Assembly: GCA_000474255.1 (NCBI GenBank) | Contig: BATO01000057.1 | Location: 1-41,872 of the forward strand | Origin: Aquipseudomonas alcaligenes MRY13-0052 | GTDB taxonomy: Bacteria; Pseudomonadota; Gammaproteobacteria; Pseudomonadales; Pseudomonadaceae | Direction of reading: 5' to 3' | DNA: 41,872 nucleotides | Shown: positions 17,681 to 25,353 of the stretch, in pieces | Layout of the letters: every line of letters begins with the position of its first letter | How positions within the stretch are numbered: the stretch's first letter is position 1 | Program-made: the position numbers and the translations under genes | Notes under the pieces: generated by a model | Told to the model about the DNA's origin: nothing | The model's input: the letters and a program-made list of their open reading frames with translations, nothing else | Database searches by the model: none

Positions 17681-17723
17681 TCAAATACCTGGAATATGGG
17701 TTATTCATTTCCAATATACCTGG
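17673..17723. promoter_or_regulatory. Divergent LysR-type control region with repeats
   Basis: A direct repeat of TTATTCATT...ATACCTGG occurs at 17673-17692 and 17701-17723. A dyad GAATA-N5-TATTC (17692-17706) sits between them, 15 bp overall and consistent with a LysR T-N11-A box. The region separates the LysR and reductase genes. Confidence 0.5.
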
Positions 17724-17764
17724 CGGGCCACCATCCTGCGCTCATCCCGTTATGGAGGTTTGCC

Positions 17765-18544
17765 ATGAATGTTCTGATCGTCTTCGCCCACCCCGAACCC
17801 CGCTCGCTGAACGGCGCGCTGAAGGATTTCACCGTGCAGCGCCTTGAGGCCGCCGGCCATGCCGTGCAGGTGTCCGACCTGTATGCGATGGGCTGGAAGT
17901 CGCCCATCGATACCGGCGACAGCCTGCACCGCGACCCCGAGGCGCGCTTCGATGCCTCGCAGGATTCCAGGCGCGCCTTCGCCAGCGGTCGGCAGAGCGC
18001 GGACATCGCCGCCGAGCAGGACAAGCTGCGCTGGGCCGATGCGCTGATCCTGCAGTTCCCGCTCTGGTGGTTCTCGATGCCGGCGATCCTCAAGGGCTGG
18101 GTCGACCGCGTGTATGCCTACGGCTTCGCCTATGGCGTGGGCGAGCATTCGGACGTGCGCTGGGGCAACCGCTACGGCGAGGGTTCGATGGCGGGCAAGC
18201 GGGCGATGCTGCTGGTCACCACCGGCGGCTGGGATTCCCACTACAGCGAGCGCGGTATCAACGGCCCGATGGACGACCTGCTGTTCCCCATCCAGCACGG
18301 CATCCTGCATTACCCCGGCTTCGACGTGCTGCCGCCCTTCGTGGTGCATCGCACCAGCCGGGTCGACGCGGCCCGCTTCGCCCACATCCAGGAGGAACTG
18401 GGGCAGCGCCTGGACGCGCTGTGGACCACCACGCCCATCGCCTATCGCCAGCAGAACGGCGGGGACTACGAGATTCCCGCGCTGACCTTGAAGCCCGACG
18501 TGGCACCGGGGGAGGTGGGGTTCGCGGCGCATGTGAAGCGGTAG
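17765..18544 (+). CDS. NAD(P)H dehydrogenase (quinone), flavodoxin-2 fold
   Basis: A 259-residue protein; ATG at 17765 with GGAGG at 17753-17757. Family signatures: MNVLIVFAHPEPRSLNGAL (flavin phosphate loop, residues 1-19), LILQFPLWWFSMPAILKGWVDRVYAYGFAYG (about 95-125), and LLVTTGGWDSHYSERGINGPMDDLLFPIQHGILHYPGFDVLPPFVVH (about 145-195), as in NQO1/YwrO-type reductases. It is longer than the MerR-controlled homologue at 6685-7266 and only moderately similar, so the window has two distinct reductases under different regulators. It is probably a two-electron quinone or nitroaromatic reductase in the cytoplasm, controlled by the divergent LysR protein. Confidence 0.9.
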   Translation: MNVLIVFAHPEPRSLNGALKDFTVQRLEAAGHAVQVSDLYAMGWKSPIDTGDSLHRDPEARFDASQDSRRAFASGRQSADIAAEQDKLRWADALILQFPLWWFSMPAILKGWVDRVYAYGFAYGVGEHSDVRWGNRYGEGSMAGKRAMLLVTTGGWDSHYSERGINGPMDDLLFPIQHGILHYPGFDVLPPFVVHRTSRVDAARFAHIQEELGQRLDALWTTTPIAYRQQNGGDYEIPALTLKPDVAPGEVGFAAHVKR

Positions 18545-18599
18545 GCCAGGTGGGGCGAGGTTGGATCGGCAGCAACGGTGGACGCCATGCCGGCCCTTC

Positions 18600-18618
18600 G
18601 CGAATGAATTCGCTCCCA
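18600..18618. repeat. REP element, second copy of the 16646 type
   Basis: GCGAATGAATTCGC plus TCCCA, identical core to 16646-16665, located just after the quinone reductase gene. Confidence 0.6.
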
Positions 18619-18641
18619 CAGAAATACGGAGGGCAGAAACG

Positions 18642-18668
18642 ACGACGGGAGCGCTGGGCTCCCGTCGT
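18642..18668. terminator. Bidirectional terminator between convergent genes
   Basis: ACGACGGGAGC, 5-base loop, GCTCCCGTCGT followed by TTT; the reverse strand also ends in a short T-run. An 11-bp stem placed between the rightward reductase and the leftward allE gene. Confidence 0.8.
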
Positions 18669-18673
18669 TTGGA

Positions 18674-19510
18674 TCAATGGGCCTGGTTCAGAGTCAGGCG
18701 CATGTGGCGGTTCACATCCTTGTACAGCAGGTAGCGGAAGCGACCCGGGCCACCGGAGTAGCAGGCCTGCGGGCAGAAGGCGCGCAGCCACATGAAGTCA
18801 CCGGCTTCCACTTCGACCCAGTCCTGGTTCAGGCGGTAGACGGCCTTGCCTTCCAGCACGTACAGGCCGTGCTCCATCACGTGGGTTTCGGCGAAGGGGA
18901 TCACGCCGCCCGGCTCGAAGTTGACGATGTTCACGTGCATGTCATGGCGCATGTCGGCCATGTCGACGAAGCGGGTGGTGCTCCAACGGCCTTCGGTGTC
19001 CGGCATCACGCGCGGCTCGATGTCCTGCTCGTTGGTGACGAAGGCGTCCGGCAGCGGTACGCCGTCGACCTTCTGGTAGTGCTTGCGGATCCAGTGGAAG
19101 CGGGTGTGCTGGCCGCTGGTGTTGCGCACCTTGTAGTCGGCGCCCGGCGGAATGAAGGCATAGCCGCCCGGTTGCATGCTGTGCACCTGGCCTTGCAGGG
19201 TCAGGGTCAGCTCGCCTTCGACGATGAACAGCACCGCTTCGGCGTTGGGGTCCTGCTCGGGCTTGTCGCTGCCGCCCTGGGGGGCCAACTCGACGATGTA
19301 CTGGGAGAAGGTCTCGGCGAAGCCGGACAGCGGGCGGGCGATGACCCACATGCGCATGTTGTCCCAGAAGGGCAGGTGGCTGGTGACGATGTCACGCATC
19401 ACGCCTTTGGGGATCACGGCATAGGCTTCGGTGAACATGGCGCGGTCGGTGAGCAGCTCGGTCTGTGCCGGGTGCCCGCCGTGCGGCGCGTAATAGGTGG
19501 ATTTGGCCAT
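18674..19510 (-). CDS. allE: (S)-ureidoglycine aminohydrolase (bicupin, AllE/UGHY family)
   Basis: A 278-residue bicupin. The ATG at 19510 (MAKSTYYAPHGGHPAQTELLTDRAMF) has AGGA 8 bases upstream. The N-terminal cupin spans about residues 60-130 (VELAPQGGSDKPEQDPNAEAVLFIVEGELTLTLQGQ ... GGYAFIPPGADY). The C-terminal cupin carries the metal site: ETHVMEH (E-x-H-x3-H) and the Gln in FCPQACYSGG, matching the Mn-binding set of plant UGHY and E. coli YlbA as I recall it. The enzyme releases ammonia from (S)-ureidoglycine in ureide/purine catabolism. No allantoinase, allantoicase or ureidoglycolate genes accompany it; the only neighbour is a LysR gene on the same strand. Confidence 0.88.
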   Translation of the reverse strand: MAKSTYYAPHGGHPAQTELLTDRAMFTEAYAVIPKGVMRDIVTSHLPFWDNMRMWVIARPLSGFAETFSQYIVELAPQGGSDKPEQDPNAEAVLFIVEGELTLTLQGQVHSMQPGGYAFIPPGADYKVRNTSGQHTRFHWIRKHYQKVDGVPLPDAFVTNEQDIEPRVMPDTEGRWSTTRFVDMADMRHDMHVNIVNFEPGGVIPFAETHVMEHGLYVLEGKAVYRLNQDWVEVEAGDFMWLRAFCPQACYSGGPGRFRYLLYKDVNRHMRLTLNQAH

Positions 19511-19616
19511 GGGGTATTTCCTCATTGTTGTCTTGCTGCCCGGTGCGTGCGGCGCCGTGGTGAGCAATGATGCGGAGCGGCGCGCCCCTTGGAGCGCTGG
19601 CCGTCGCTGGAGAGCA

Positions 19617-19644
19617 CGATATCCAGCGGTATGACCATGCACAA
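19617..19644 (-). promoter_or_regulatory. Possible sigma70 promoter for allE
   Basis: On the minus strand TTGTGC, a 16-bp spacer and TATCGT, about 105 bases upstream of the allE start. A T/A-rich stretch with ATTCGAAAAC and ATTC repeats lies just upstream and could hold a regulator site. Confidence 0.3.
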
Positions 19645-19696
19645 ATTAAATGTTGGAATCCGCTGTATTCGGTTTTCGAATGTGGGCGGATACCTG

Positions 19697-20593
19697 TCAG
19701 CCTTTCGTATCCTGCGCCAGAACCCGTGAAAGTACTTGGGCCAGTTCCTTCACCATCGGGTCCGCCGCCGGGCGGTGCAGCAGCGCCACTTCGAAGGCAT
19801 CCACCGAGGGTAGACCAGCCTTCTTCGCCAGCACGGCGTGATCCGCCGTCACCGCCCGTTGCGGCAGCAGGCCGATGCCCATGCCATCGGCGATGGCCGA
19901 CTGGATGCCGGACAGGCTCGAACTGGTGAAGCTGATGTGCCAGCGCCGGCCCACCGCCTCCAGCGCCGCGATCATCTCGTCGCGGTACACGCCACGTGGC
20001 GGGAAGGTGACGATGGGCAGCGGGTCGAGGTCTATGCAGGGGTTCTTCGCGCTGTCCACCCAGCGTGTTTTCTCCGGCCAGCAGGCCAGCGCCTCGCGGG
20101 CGTTCTGTCGCTGCTTGAGCAGCACCAGGTCCAGCTCGCCACGGTCGTAGCTGGCGGAGAGGTCGCGGCTCAGCCCGCTGGTCACCTCCAGCTTCACCTG
20201 GGGGTAATGGCGGTTGAACGCCGCCAGCTGCTCGGTGGTGCGCCCGGTGGCGAAGTCATCCGGCACGCCGATGCGTACCGTCAGCGCCACCGTCGCCCCG
20301 GACAGCGCCTCCTGTAGCTCGTCGTTCAGCGCCAGCATGCGCCGCGCATAGCCGAGCAGCGTCTCGCCGGCGTCGGTGGGCAGCACGTCGCGGTTGCCAC
20401 GTTCCAGCAGGCGGTGCCCGGCCATCTCTTCCAGGCGGCGGATCTTCTGGCTGACGGTGGACTGGGTGGAATTCAGCCGGCTGGCCGCCGTGGTGAAGCT
20501 GCCGCAATCGGCCACCGCGACCATGGCGCGGAGCAGGTCGAGCTCGAACACGCGGCTATTCGAACGGTCACTGTGGTCCATGGTGGTATCCAT
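19697..20593 (-). CDS. LysR-family transcriptional regulator
   Basis: A 298-residue protein (or 294 if the second ATG at 20581 is used; neither start has a strong ribosome site). The helix-turn-helix is clear at residues about 17-75: FELDLLRAMVAVADCGSFTTAASRLNSTQSTVSQKIRRLEEMAGHRLLERGNRDVLPTDAGETLLGYARRML. The substrate-binding domain follows (LTVRIGVPDDFATGRTTEQLAAFNRHYPQVKLEVTSGLSRDL ... GELDLVLLKQR). It is encoded upstream of allE on the same strand with a 186-base gap, so it may regulate allE, though LysR targets are more often divergent. The divergent gene here is a lipoprotein. Confidence 0.9.
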   Translation of the reverse strand: MDTTMDHSDRSNSRVFELDLLRAMVAVADCGSFTTAASRLNSTQSTVSQKIRRLEEMAGHRLLERGNRDVLPTDAGETLLGYARRMLALNDELQEALSGATVALTVRIGVPDDFATGRTTEQLAAFNRHYPQVKLEVTSGLSRDLSASYDRGELDLVLLKQRQNAREALACWPEKTRWVDSAKNPCIDLDPLPIVTFPPRGVYRDEMIAALEAVGRRWHISFTSSSLSGIQSAIADGMGIGLLPQRAVTADHAVLAKKAGLPSVDAFEVALLHRPAADPMVKELAQVLSRVLAQDTKG

Positions 20594-20716
20594 CTTTCAA
20601 ATGGGGATGAGGGCTTGTAGCAGCTTGCGGGTGGGGCAGCAACGGGCGCCTCGTTGACGCCGCCCAGCGCTGCCCCTACGCTCGCGCCCCCCCCTCCGGA
20701 CCAAGGACGCTCCCCC

Positions 20717-21460
20717 GTGAAGAAATCCCTGCTGTCGTGCGCTGTGCTGACGCTGCTTGCCGCCTGCCAGAGCAGCCCGCCGCCGGCTTCCGCCAGCCAG
20801 GAAACGGAGGAGCAGCGCTTCGTCCGCCTCGCCCAGGCCAGCCTGCGCAATGCTGCGTTGGTGGCCAACAACGAAATGCTGGTGGGCAGCGTCGGGGTTA
20901 CCGTCGACCTCGATTCGCGCGGCTGGATCACCGGCTGCGAAACCGGCCCCGTGGTGGGGCGCGGCGCTGACATCGCCCTCTTCAACCAGCGCCTGGCCAC
21001 GCGCTTGGCCGACCTGTGCTGGAACGTGGTGCTGCCGCCGGTGCCCGCATCCATGAGCAAGGGTGATGAGGCGCCTTCTATAAGGGCGCCATTGGTCTTC
21101 CCCGCGCTGTCCCTGGAGCAGTTGCAGGAACAGATGCGCCGCTCGGCACTCTTCGCCCGGGACAACTACCTGTGGCACACCCTGTTCGCCAATGAGCCCA
21201 TCGACGCCATCGGCCGCGCCACCTTCCGCATCGCCCCGGACCCGAAGGGCCAGGTCCAGACCTGCAAGGTCACCCTCAAGCCCCACCCCGCCCGCGTCCG
21301 CGAGTTCCAGGCCAACGAGGCACTGCGCGCCCGCCTGGAGCAGGGCTGCAACCGCCTCAACCCGCGCGAGATGCCGTTCTATACGCAGCCGCCGACCGGC
21401 AAGAGTTACAGCGTGGATGTGCAGTACATGCCGTGGAAGAAGAAGTTGAAGGTGTATTGA
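20717..21460 (+). CDS. Lipoprotein with two TonB-C-like repeats (tentative)
   Basis: A 247-residue protein from a GTG at 20717, preceded by AAGGACG. The signal KKSLLSCAVLTLLAAC ends in a lipobox (LAAC). Two segments resemble each other and the small TonB C-terminal fold: VGVTVDLDSRGWITGCETGPVVG...LADLCWNVVLPPVP (about residues 60-115) and ATFRIAPDPKGQVQTCKVTLKPHP...LEQGCNRLNPREMPF (about 170-220). Each has the strand-GxVxxC-turn-helix-C-x-P order seen in TonB_C domains; this is my pattern reading and needs a profile search. Envelope-located, function unknown. Convergent with the DUF2846-like gene. Confidence 0.75.
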   Translation: MKKSLLSCAVLTLLAACQSSPPPASASQETEEQRFVRLAQASLRNAALVANNEMLVGSVGVTVDLDSRGWITGCETGPVVGRGADIALFNQRLATRLADLCWNVVLPPVPASMSKGDEAPSIRAPLVFPALSLEQLQEQMRRSALFARDNYLWHTLFANEPIDAIGRATFRIAPDPKGQVQTCKVTLKPHPARVREFQANEALRARLEQGCNRLNPREMPFYTQPPTGKSYSVDVQYMPWKKKLKVY

Positions 21461-21481
21461 GGCGGAGCGGGAAGGAGGGGG

Positions 21482-21506
21482 GATGGAGCCCATTGCGGGC
21501 TCCATC
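21482..21506. terminator. Hairpin between convergent genes
   Basis: GATGGAGCCC, loop ATTGC, GGGCTCCATC: a perfect 10-bp stem without a T-tract, between two convergent stop codons. Probably a bidirectional terminator. Confidence 0.6.
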
Positions 21507-21514
21507 GAGGGGCA

Positions 21515-21955
21515 TCAACGCGCGAGCTTGGTCTCGGCGACGGCCTTCTGGCCTTCGGCTTCGGAGACTTCGCTCAGGGTGGCGCCACCCGCGAACACGC
21601 CGATCCGGATGGACTGGCGCACGTAGTGGTTCTTGCCGGCTTGGGCGTTCAGATTGAGGGTGTTGTCGCCGAATTCCGACTCGGTCGCCAGCACGTGCTG
21701 GCCCGGGGTGATCAGGCGATAGAAGTAGGTGTTGGGCGCAGTTTCGCCGATCACCTTGTCATCGATCTTCACGGTCTTCTTCAGCGCGCCGCCGAGAGAG
21801 GTGTCACGGAAGATATAGACCGCTGCCTGATCTTGCTGCGGCGCTGGGAAGGCCTTGAGGGCGGCGTCTTTCTCGGGGGATTCCATCGGTACCGACGCAC
21901 AGCCGGAAAGCAGCGCAACGGCCAGCGCTGCGGTACACATCATGATTCTGGTCAT
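21515..21955 (-). CDS. DUF2846-like lipoprotein
   Basis: A 146-residue protein; ATG at 21955 with AGGAACG upstream. The N-terminus MTRIMMCTAALAVALLSGCASVP has a lipobox (LSGC). The mature part (QDQAAVYIFRDTSLGGALKKTVKIDDKVIGETAPNTYFYRLITPGQHVLATESEFGDNTLNLNAQAGKNHYVRQSIRIGVFAGGATLSEVSEAEG) follows the DUF2846 pattern: a small beta sandwich with the VYIFR start, a PG(x)H turn and a Y(F)(V/I)RQ strand. Likely anchored in the envelope. Function not established for the family. Confidence 0.82.
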   Translation of the reverse strand: MTRIMMCTAALAVALLSGCASVPMESPEKDAALKAFPAPQQDQAAVYIFRDTSLGGALKKTVKIDDKVIGETAPNTYFYRLITPGQHVLATESEFGDNTLNLNAQAGKNHYVRQSIRIGVFAGGATLSEVSEAEGQKAVAETKLAR

Positions 21956-22117
21956 GGATTACTCGTTCCTGAGTGGAGGTTTCGTGCGGTGATATCAATT
22001 CGCCGCCGCGCTACTTTATCGAGGCGCAGGAAGAGTGCAAGGGTGAGTGGTAATCGGTCGCATATGAAGTGGCAGGGTGCAGCGAAATGCGATCGTAGTG
22101 GGCGTGAACGCAGAGGT

Positions 22118-22148
22118 GTTGGGCCTCGCTGCGCTCGGCGCCAACCTA
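22118..22148 (-). repeat. GTAG-headed REP-like element
   Basis: On the minus strand GTAG then GTTGG, an internal GC-rich part, and CCAAC. It lies in the 277-base gap between the DUF2846-like gene and the secreted protein at 22233; nothing else is seen there. Confidence 0.5.
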
Positions 22149-22232
22149 CGGTGCAGCGCTGATTGACGGCCCAAGTTCCCACGCCGCAGAATCCGCCACC
22201 ACCCCATCAGTCACAAGGAAGAGACGTTGCCC

Positions 22233-22586
22233 ATGCGCACCCCCTCCAAACTCATTCTCGGCCTCGCTTTCTCGCTCTTCGGTCTCTCCGCCCACGCGGC
22301 CTGCGACCTGGACCTGGACGGCAAGTGGAAGGTCGTCCAGACCAGCATCGGCGCCGACGGCCCGCGCAAGGTCGAAGACATGCCTCACGAATACGGCTTC
22401 AAGGACGGCAATATCCACGTCCTGATGGGCTTTATCGACGTGACCAAGACCTATTCCTGCAACGGCAAGTCCTTCACCATCAACAAGCTCGAGCCCGCCA
22501 CCATGGACGTCGTCTCCAGCGCACCCGGCAAGATGACCTGGGTGGAGCAGGGCGGGAAGCTGTACCTCTATCTCGAACGCATCTGA
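22233..22586 (+). CDS. Small secreted hypothetical protein
   Basis: A 117-residue protein from the ATG at 22233, preceded by AAGGAAGAG; an in-frame TTG at 22227 is an alternative. The signal peptide MRTPSKLILGLAFSLFGLSAHA is followed by mature ACDLDLDGKWKVVQTSIGAD, a compact, probably beta-rich domain with two Cys (ACDL and TYSCNGKS) that could pair. The pattern (DGKWKVV ... GKLYLYLERI) is reminiscent of lipocalin-like periplasmic proteins, but I do not recognise the family. An RDD gene follows after 43 bases. Confidence 0.72.
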   Translation: MRTPSKLILGLAFSLFGLSAHAACDLDLDGKWKVVQTSIGADGPRKVEDMPHEYGFKDGNIHVLMGFIDVTKTYSCNGKSFTINKLEPATMDVVSSAPGKMTWVEQGGKLYLYLERI

Positions 22587-22629
22587 CGCGGGCCCAATGG
22601 ATTGAACAGCTGATTTCAAGGAGGAAGTC

Positions 22630-23223
22630 ATGGAAGCAACCGAAGCGCGGCTTCGCGAAACCTACAGCGGACGGCGGACCGAGATCCTGATCGACCTGCT
22701 GGCCGAGGGCGGCCTGACCGAGGTGGCCGAGCGGGTCGTTCGCGAGGTGCTTATCGAGCGCGAATCGAGCCTGGGCGAACGCGTGGTGCCGCAACAGGCC
22801 CAGGTATCCCCTGCGGTTCGGCGCGAGCAGCTCGACCAGCAACTTGCCCCGCTCTGGGCACGCTTCGTGGCCTCGCAGATCGACTTCTGGGGCGCGCTGC
22901 TGGTGCTGGGCCTGATCAGCTTTGCCATCGATTTCGTGTTCTTCCGGCCGGCCACCAGCCCGGACATTTTCGGCAAGGTCTGCATGCTGCTGCTGTTCGC
23001 CTACCTGCTGTTCAAGGACGGGTTCAACGGGCAGGGAGTCGGCAAGCGCCTGCTGAAGATCCGCGTCGTCGACAGCGAGACCGGTGCCCCCTGCGAATTG
23101 CACAAATCCTGCCTGCGCGGGCTGGTGAGCCTGCTCGGCATCTTCGATGTGATCTTCATCTTCGGGCAGCGCCGCCAGCGACTTGGTGACCATGCGGCGA
23201 GGACCCTTGTGGTCAGGGCCTGA
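22630..23223 (+). CDS. RDD-family membrane protein
   Basis: A 197-residue protein; ATG at 22630 with AAGGAGG at 22619-22625. An N-terminal soluble helical region (residues 1-70) precedes the RDD domain. The first membrane helix begins with the signature FVASQIDFWGALLVLGLISFAIDF. The second is GKVCMLLLFAYLLFKDGF, then GQGVGKRLLKIRVVD and a final helix LRGLVSLLGIFDVIFIFGQRRQRLGDHAARTLVV, with the late RLGD motif typical of the family. Function of RDD proteins is mostly unknown; some act in ion or osmolyte transport. The VOC gene starts three bases after its stop, so the three genes to 24053 are one operon. Confidence 0.88.
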   Translation: MEATEARLRETYSGRRTEILIDLLAEGGLTEVAERVVREVLIERESSLGERVVPQQAQVSPAVRREQLDQQLAPLWARFVASQIDFWGALLVLGLISFAIDFVFFRPATSPDIFGKVCMLLLFAYLLFKDGFNGQGVGKRLLKIRVVDSETGAPCELHKSCLRGLVSLLGIFDVIFIFGQRRQRLGDHAARTLVVRA

Positions 23224-23226
23224 TCC

Positions 23227-23601
23227 ATGCCCGAGCCCCGCATCCTCTCGATCCTCCTGCACGTCGGTGACTGGCGTGCAGCCACCGACTGGTATCAGCG
23301 CGCCTTTCCCGAGGCGAAGCGTGTGCTGTCACCGACGGATGACTACGGACACCTGGAGATGGGCGGCGTGGTGCTGGAGATCGTCAACGCCGACGACAAG
23401 GTCGCCAGCGGCGCGGCGGGCACCGTCGTCTATTGGGCGGTGGATGATCTGGATGCCGAAGTGCTGCGCTTGGGCCAACTGGGCGCGCCGTTGTACCGAG
23501 GGCCATTGGCACTGGAGGATGGCGACCGCATCTGCCAGGTGCGTGACCCTTGGGGCAATTGCATCGGGTTGCGGCAGCGGGGGCAGGGCCGCCCTTCATG
23601 A
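23227..23601 (+). CDS. VOC-superfamily (glyoxalase/bleomycin resistance-like) protein
   Basis: A 124-residue single-module protein of two beta-alpha-beta-beta-beta units: ILSILLHVGDWRAATDWYQRAFPEAKRVLSPTDDYGHLEMGGVVLEIVN, then TVVYWAVDDLDAEVLRLGQLGAPLYRGPLALEDGDRICQVRDPWGNCIGLRQ. The first metal ligand is His (LLHVGD) and a Glu sits in LEIVN. The usual C-terminal Glu of the PxGN.(I/L)E.. motif reads DPWGNCIGL, so one ligand is missing and metal-dependent lyase activity is doubtful. Stop codon overlaps the next start (ATGA). Confidence 0.85.
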   Translation: MPEPRILSILLHVGDWRAATDWYQRAFPEAKRVLSPTDDYGHLEMGGVVLEIVNADDKVASGAAGTVVYWAVDDLDAEVLRLGQLGAPLYRGPLALEDGDRICQVRDPWGNCIGLRQRGQGRPS

Positions 23602-24053
23602 GCACCCACCGTTTCACCCTGGTCATGCCGGCCTCCGCCGACGCCACCTTCGAAGCCTTCCATAACCATCGCGTGCGGTTGCAGTGGGACACGTTGCTGG
23701 CCGTCGCGCATATGGAGGCGGGCGATAGTCATCCTTCCATCGGCGCGGTTTCCTTCAACCGGGGCAAGGGCTGGAAGCGCCTGCTAGCGATGCGTACCCG
23801 CTTCGTGAACTATCAGCCGGGCAAGGTGGCGGCGGCCATGCTGGTGGAGCCGACGGGGCTGTTCGAGTCGTGGGCGGCGTCGATGCGCCACCGCGATATC
23901 GAAGCGGGGCGCTCCGAGCTGATCTACAGCTTCAGCCTGACGCTGCGGCCGCGTTGGCTGGGCGTGCTGCTCGACCCATTGGCCAACCGCCTGTTTGCCT
24001 GGGAGGCACGCAGGCGTTTTGCGGCGCTGGCGGTGTTCCTGGCGAGAAAGTAG
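23598..24053 (+). CDS. SRPBCC-family (START-like) protein
   Basis: A 151-residue protein starting at the ATG at 23598, overlapping the VOC stop by four bases, which implies translational coupling. The START-like helix-grip pattern is seen: MSTHRFTLVMPASADATFEAFHNHRVRLQWDTLLAVAHME, a beta meander (VSFNRGKGWKRLLAMRTRFVNYQPGKVAAAML), SELIYSFSLTLRPRWLGVLLDPLANRLFAWEARRRFAALAVFL with a long C-terminal helix. Such domains bind hydrophobic ligands. Ligand unknown; coupling with a VOC protein suggests a common small-molecule role. Confidence 0.78.
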   Translation: MSTHRFTLVMPASADATFEAFHNHRVRLQWDTLLAVAHMEAGDSHPSIGAVSFNRGKGWKRLLAMRTRFVNYQPGKVAAAMLVEPTGLFESWAASMRHRDIEAGRSELIYSFSLTLRPRWLGVLLDPLANRLFAWEARRRFAALAVFLARK

Positions 24054-24068
24054 GGGCGATTCATGCGG

Positions 24069-24446
24069 CTAGGGCACGTCGGAGCAGCTGGAAGACAACG
24101 CATCTTCAATCTGGCTGATGGCGATCTTGCCGTAGTGCTCTCCCTGTCTGGTCCATCCAAAACGGTCGATGAAGAAGGGCTTATCGCGGACCTTTATCAG
24201 CGCTCGGGTGTTATGCGGATCGTATTCGCGAACGGCACTCGACGAAGCATCAGCGGGGCTCAGCCTCTTGGCCATGGCCAGAGGAATAGAGGTTCGCTCG
24301 AACGCCCGCTCTTCGATGGTGGCCTCGCTTTCCGGTGAGTAGAGCTCCGCGTCGAAGGGTATCCAGAGCACCGCGACGCACTCGGCATTGGCTGCGGCGG
24401 GGCAGAAAGCCAACAGTGCCAGCAGAAAAGTCAATCGGGTGTTCAT
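24069..24446 (-). CDS. Small secreted hypothetical protein
   Basis: A 125-residue protein from the ATG at 24446 (MNTRLTFLLALLAFCPAAANA|ECVAV), a clear signal peptide. The mature part is acidic with three Cys (ECVAV and SSSCSDVP) and a region EYDPHNTRALIKVRDKPFFIDRFGWTRQGEHYGKI. No recognised domain. It lies 62 bases downstream of the ATP-grasp gene on the same strand and converges with the SRPBCC gene. Confidence 0.68.
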   Translation of the reverse strand: MNTRLTFLLALLAFCPAAANAECVAVLWIPFDAELYSPESEATIEERAFERTSIPLAMAKRLSPADASSSAVREYDPHNTRALIKVRDKPFFIDRFGWTRQGEHYGKIAISQIEDALSSSCSDVP

Positions 24447-24508
24447 GGGGGCCCTGGATACTGCGTCCTGAGTGGTCTCGGTCTGGGGCTCTTGGCTTCG
24501 CTGCGGGC

Positions 24509-25306
24509 TCAAGTCGAGACCGCTGAGCACAACATGACCACAAAGCGTTCTGCCGGCCATTGCTTGCGGTCGGAGACCTGCCCGTCGCCCAGCTCCACCA
24601 GGCGCAGGGCGCCGGTCTCAGAGGCCACCAGGTCGACCGAGAAGAAGGGGCAGGGCACGCGTTGGGCGATGTCGTGGACGAGTGCTGGCACCTCGTCGCT
24701 CCGGCCATGGGCGCGGCCGTCGAGGACGAAATAGCGCTCTTCCGTTTCCGGGATGAGTGGCTCGAACTCCCTCAGGCAGATGCCGCCTTCCAGCCCGCCG
24801 CGATAGCGTTCGATAAGGGCAATGATCTCGACCACTTCGTCCGTGTTATGGGCGACGGAGCCACGCTGGGTGGTCAGCGATTTCACGTAGTCCTTCACGA
24901 AGCAGGCGGACCAGCCCGCCTCGGCCAGCGCGGCGGCGAAGTCGGCGTCACGGGGAAGCACCAGGGTGGCGGGGGTCAGGTCCCGGCATTGCGGATACCA
25001 CTCGGGCAGGTGGTGGCAATGCCGGTATTGCGCCGGGCTGGTTATGGGAATGGCGCCTTGGCTGGCGATGGACGCATGCAGGTAGCTGTAGGCGGCCGGC
25101 GTCAGCATCCAGCCGCGGTACAGGACGCGGGCCCCTTCTTCGAGGGCCGGCTTCGGTTTGAAGCGTTGCAGCTCCAGCTCCTCGCAGGAGAACAGCGAGC
25201 AACCGAGGCCGGCCGCCTTGGCCGCTGCAAACTCTTCGGCAAAGGTCTCGTCCGGGATGTTCGGGTTATCGGGTGATGAGGGGTAGAGCAGGTGCATGGC
25301 GTCCAT
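24509..25306 (-). CDS. ATP-grasp domain protein
   Basis: A 265-residue protein (MDAMHLLYPSSPDNPNIPDETFAEEFAAAKAAG; the second ATG at 25297 is an alternative). The N-terminal pre-ATP-grasp segment leads to YRGWMLTPAAYSYLHASIASQGAIPITSPAQYRHCHHLPEWYP. The ATP-grasp core has CFVKDYVKSL (nucleotide-binding Lys), GGLEGGICLREFEPL, RYFVLDGRAHG and CPFFSVDLVASETGALRLVELGDGQVS, with Asp and Glu ligands for Mg. It resembles the ATP-grasp_2/DUF4343-type proteins found singly in bacteria. Such enzymes ligate an acid to an amine or thiol; substrate unknown. Confidence 0.8.
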   Translation of the reverse strand: MDAMHLLYPSSPDNPNIPDETFAEEFAAAKAAGLGCSLFSCEELELQRFKPKPALEEGARVLYRGWMLTPAAYSYLHASIASQGAIPITSPAQYRHCHHLPEWYPQCRDLTPATLVLPRDADFAAALAEAGWSACFVKDYVKSLTTQRGSVAHNTDEVVEIIALIERYRGGLEGGICLREFEPLIPETEERYFVLDGRAHGRSDEVPALVHDIAQRVPCPFFSVDLVASETGALRLVELGDGQVSDRKQWPAERFVVMLCSAVST

Positions 25307-25353
25307 TCCGTCAGTTGCGTCGAGTAGCAGGTCGGCAAGGTACAGGGTCAGCG

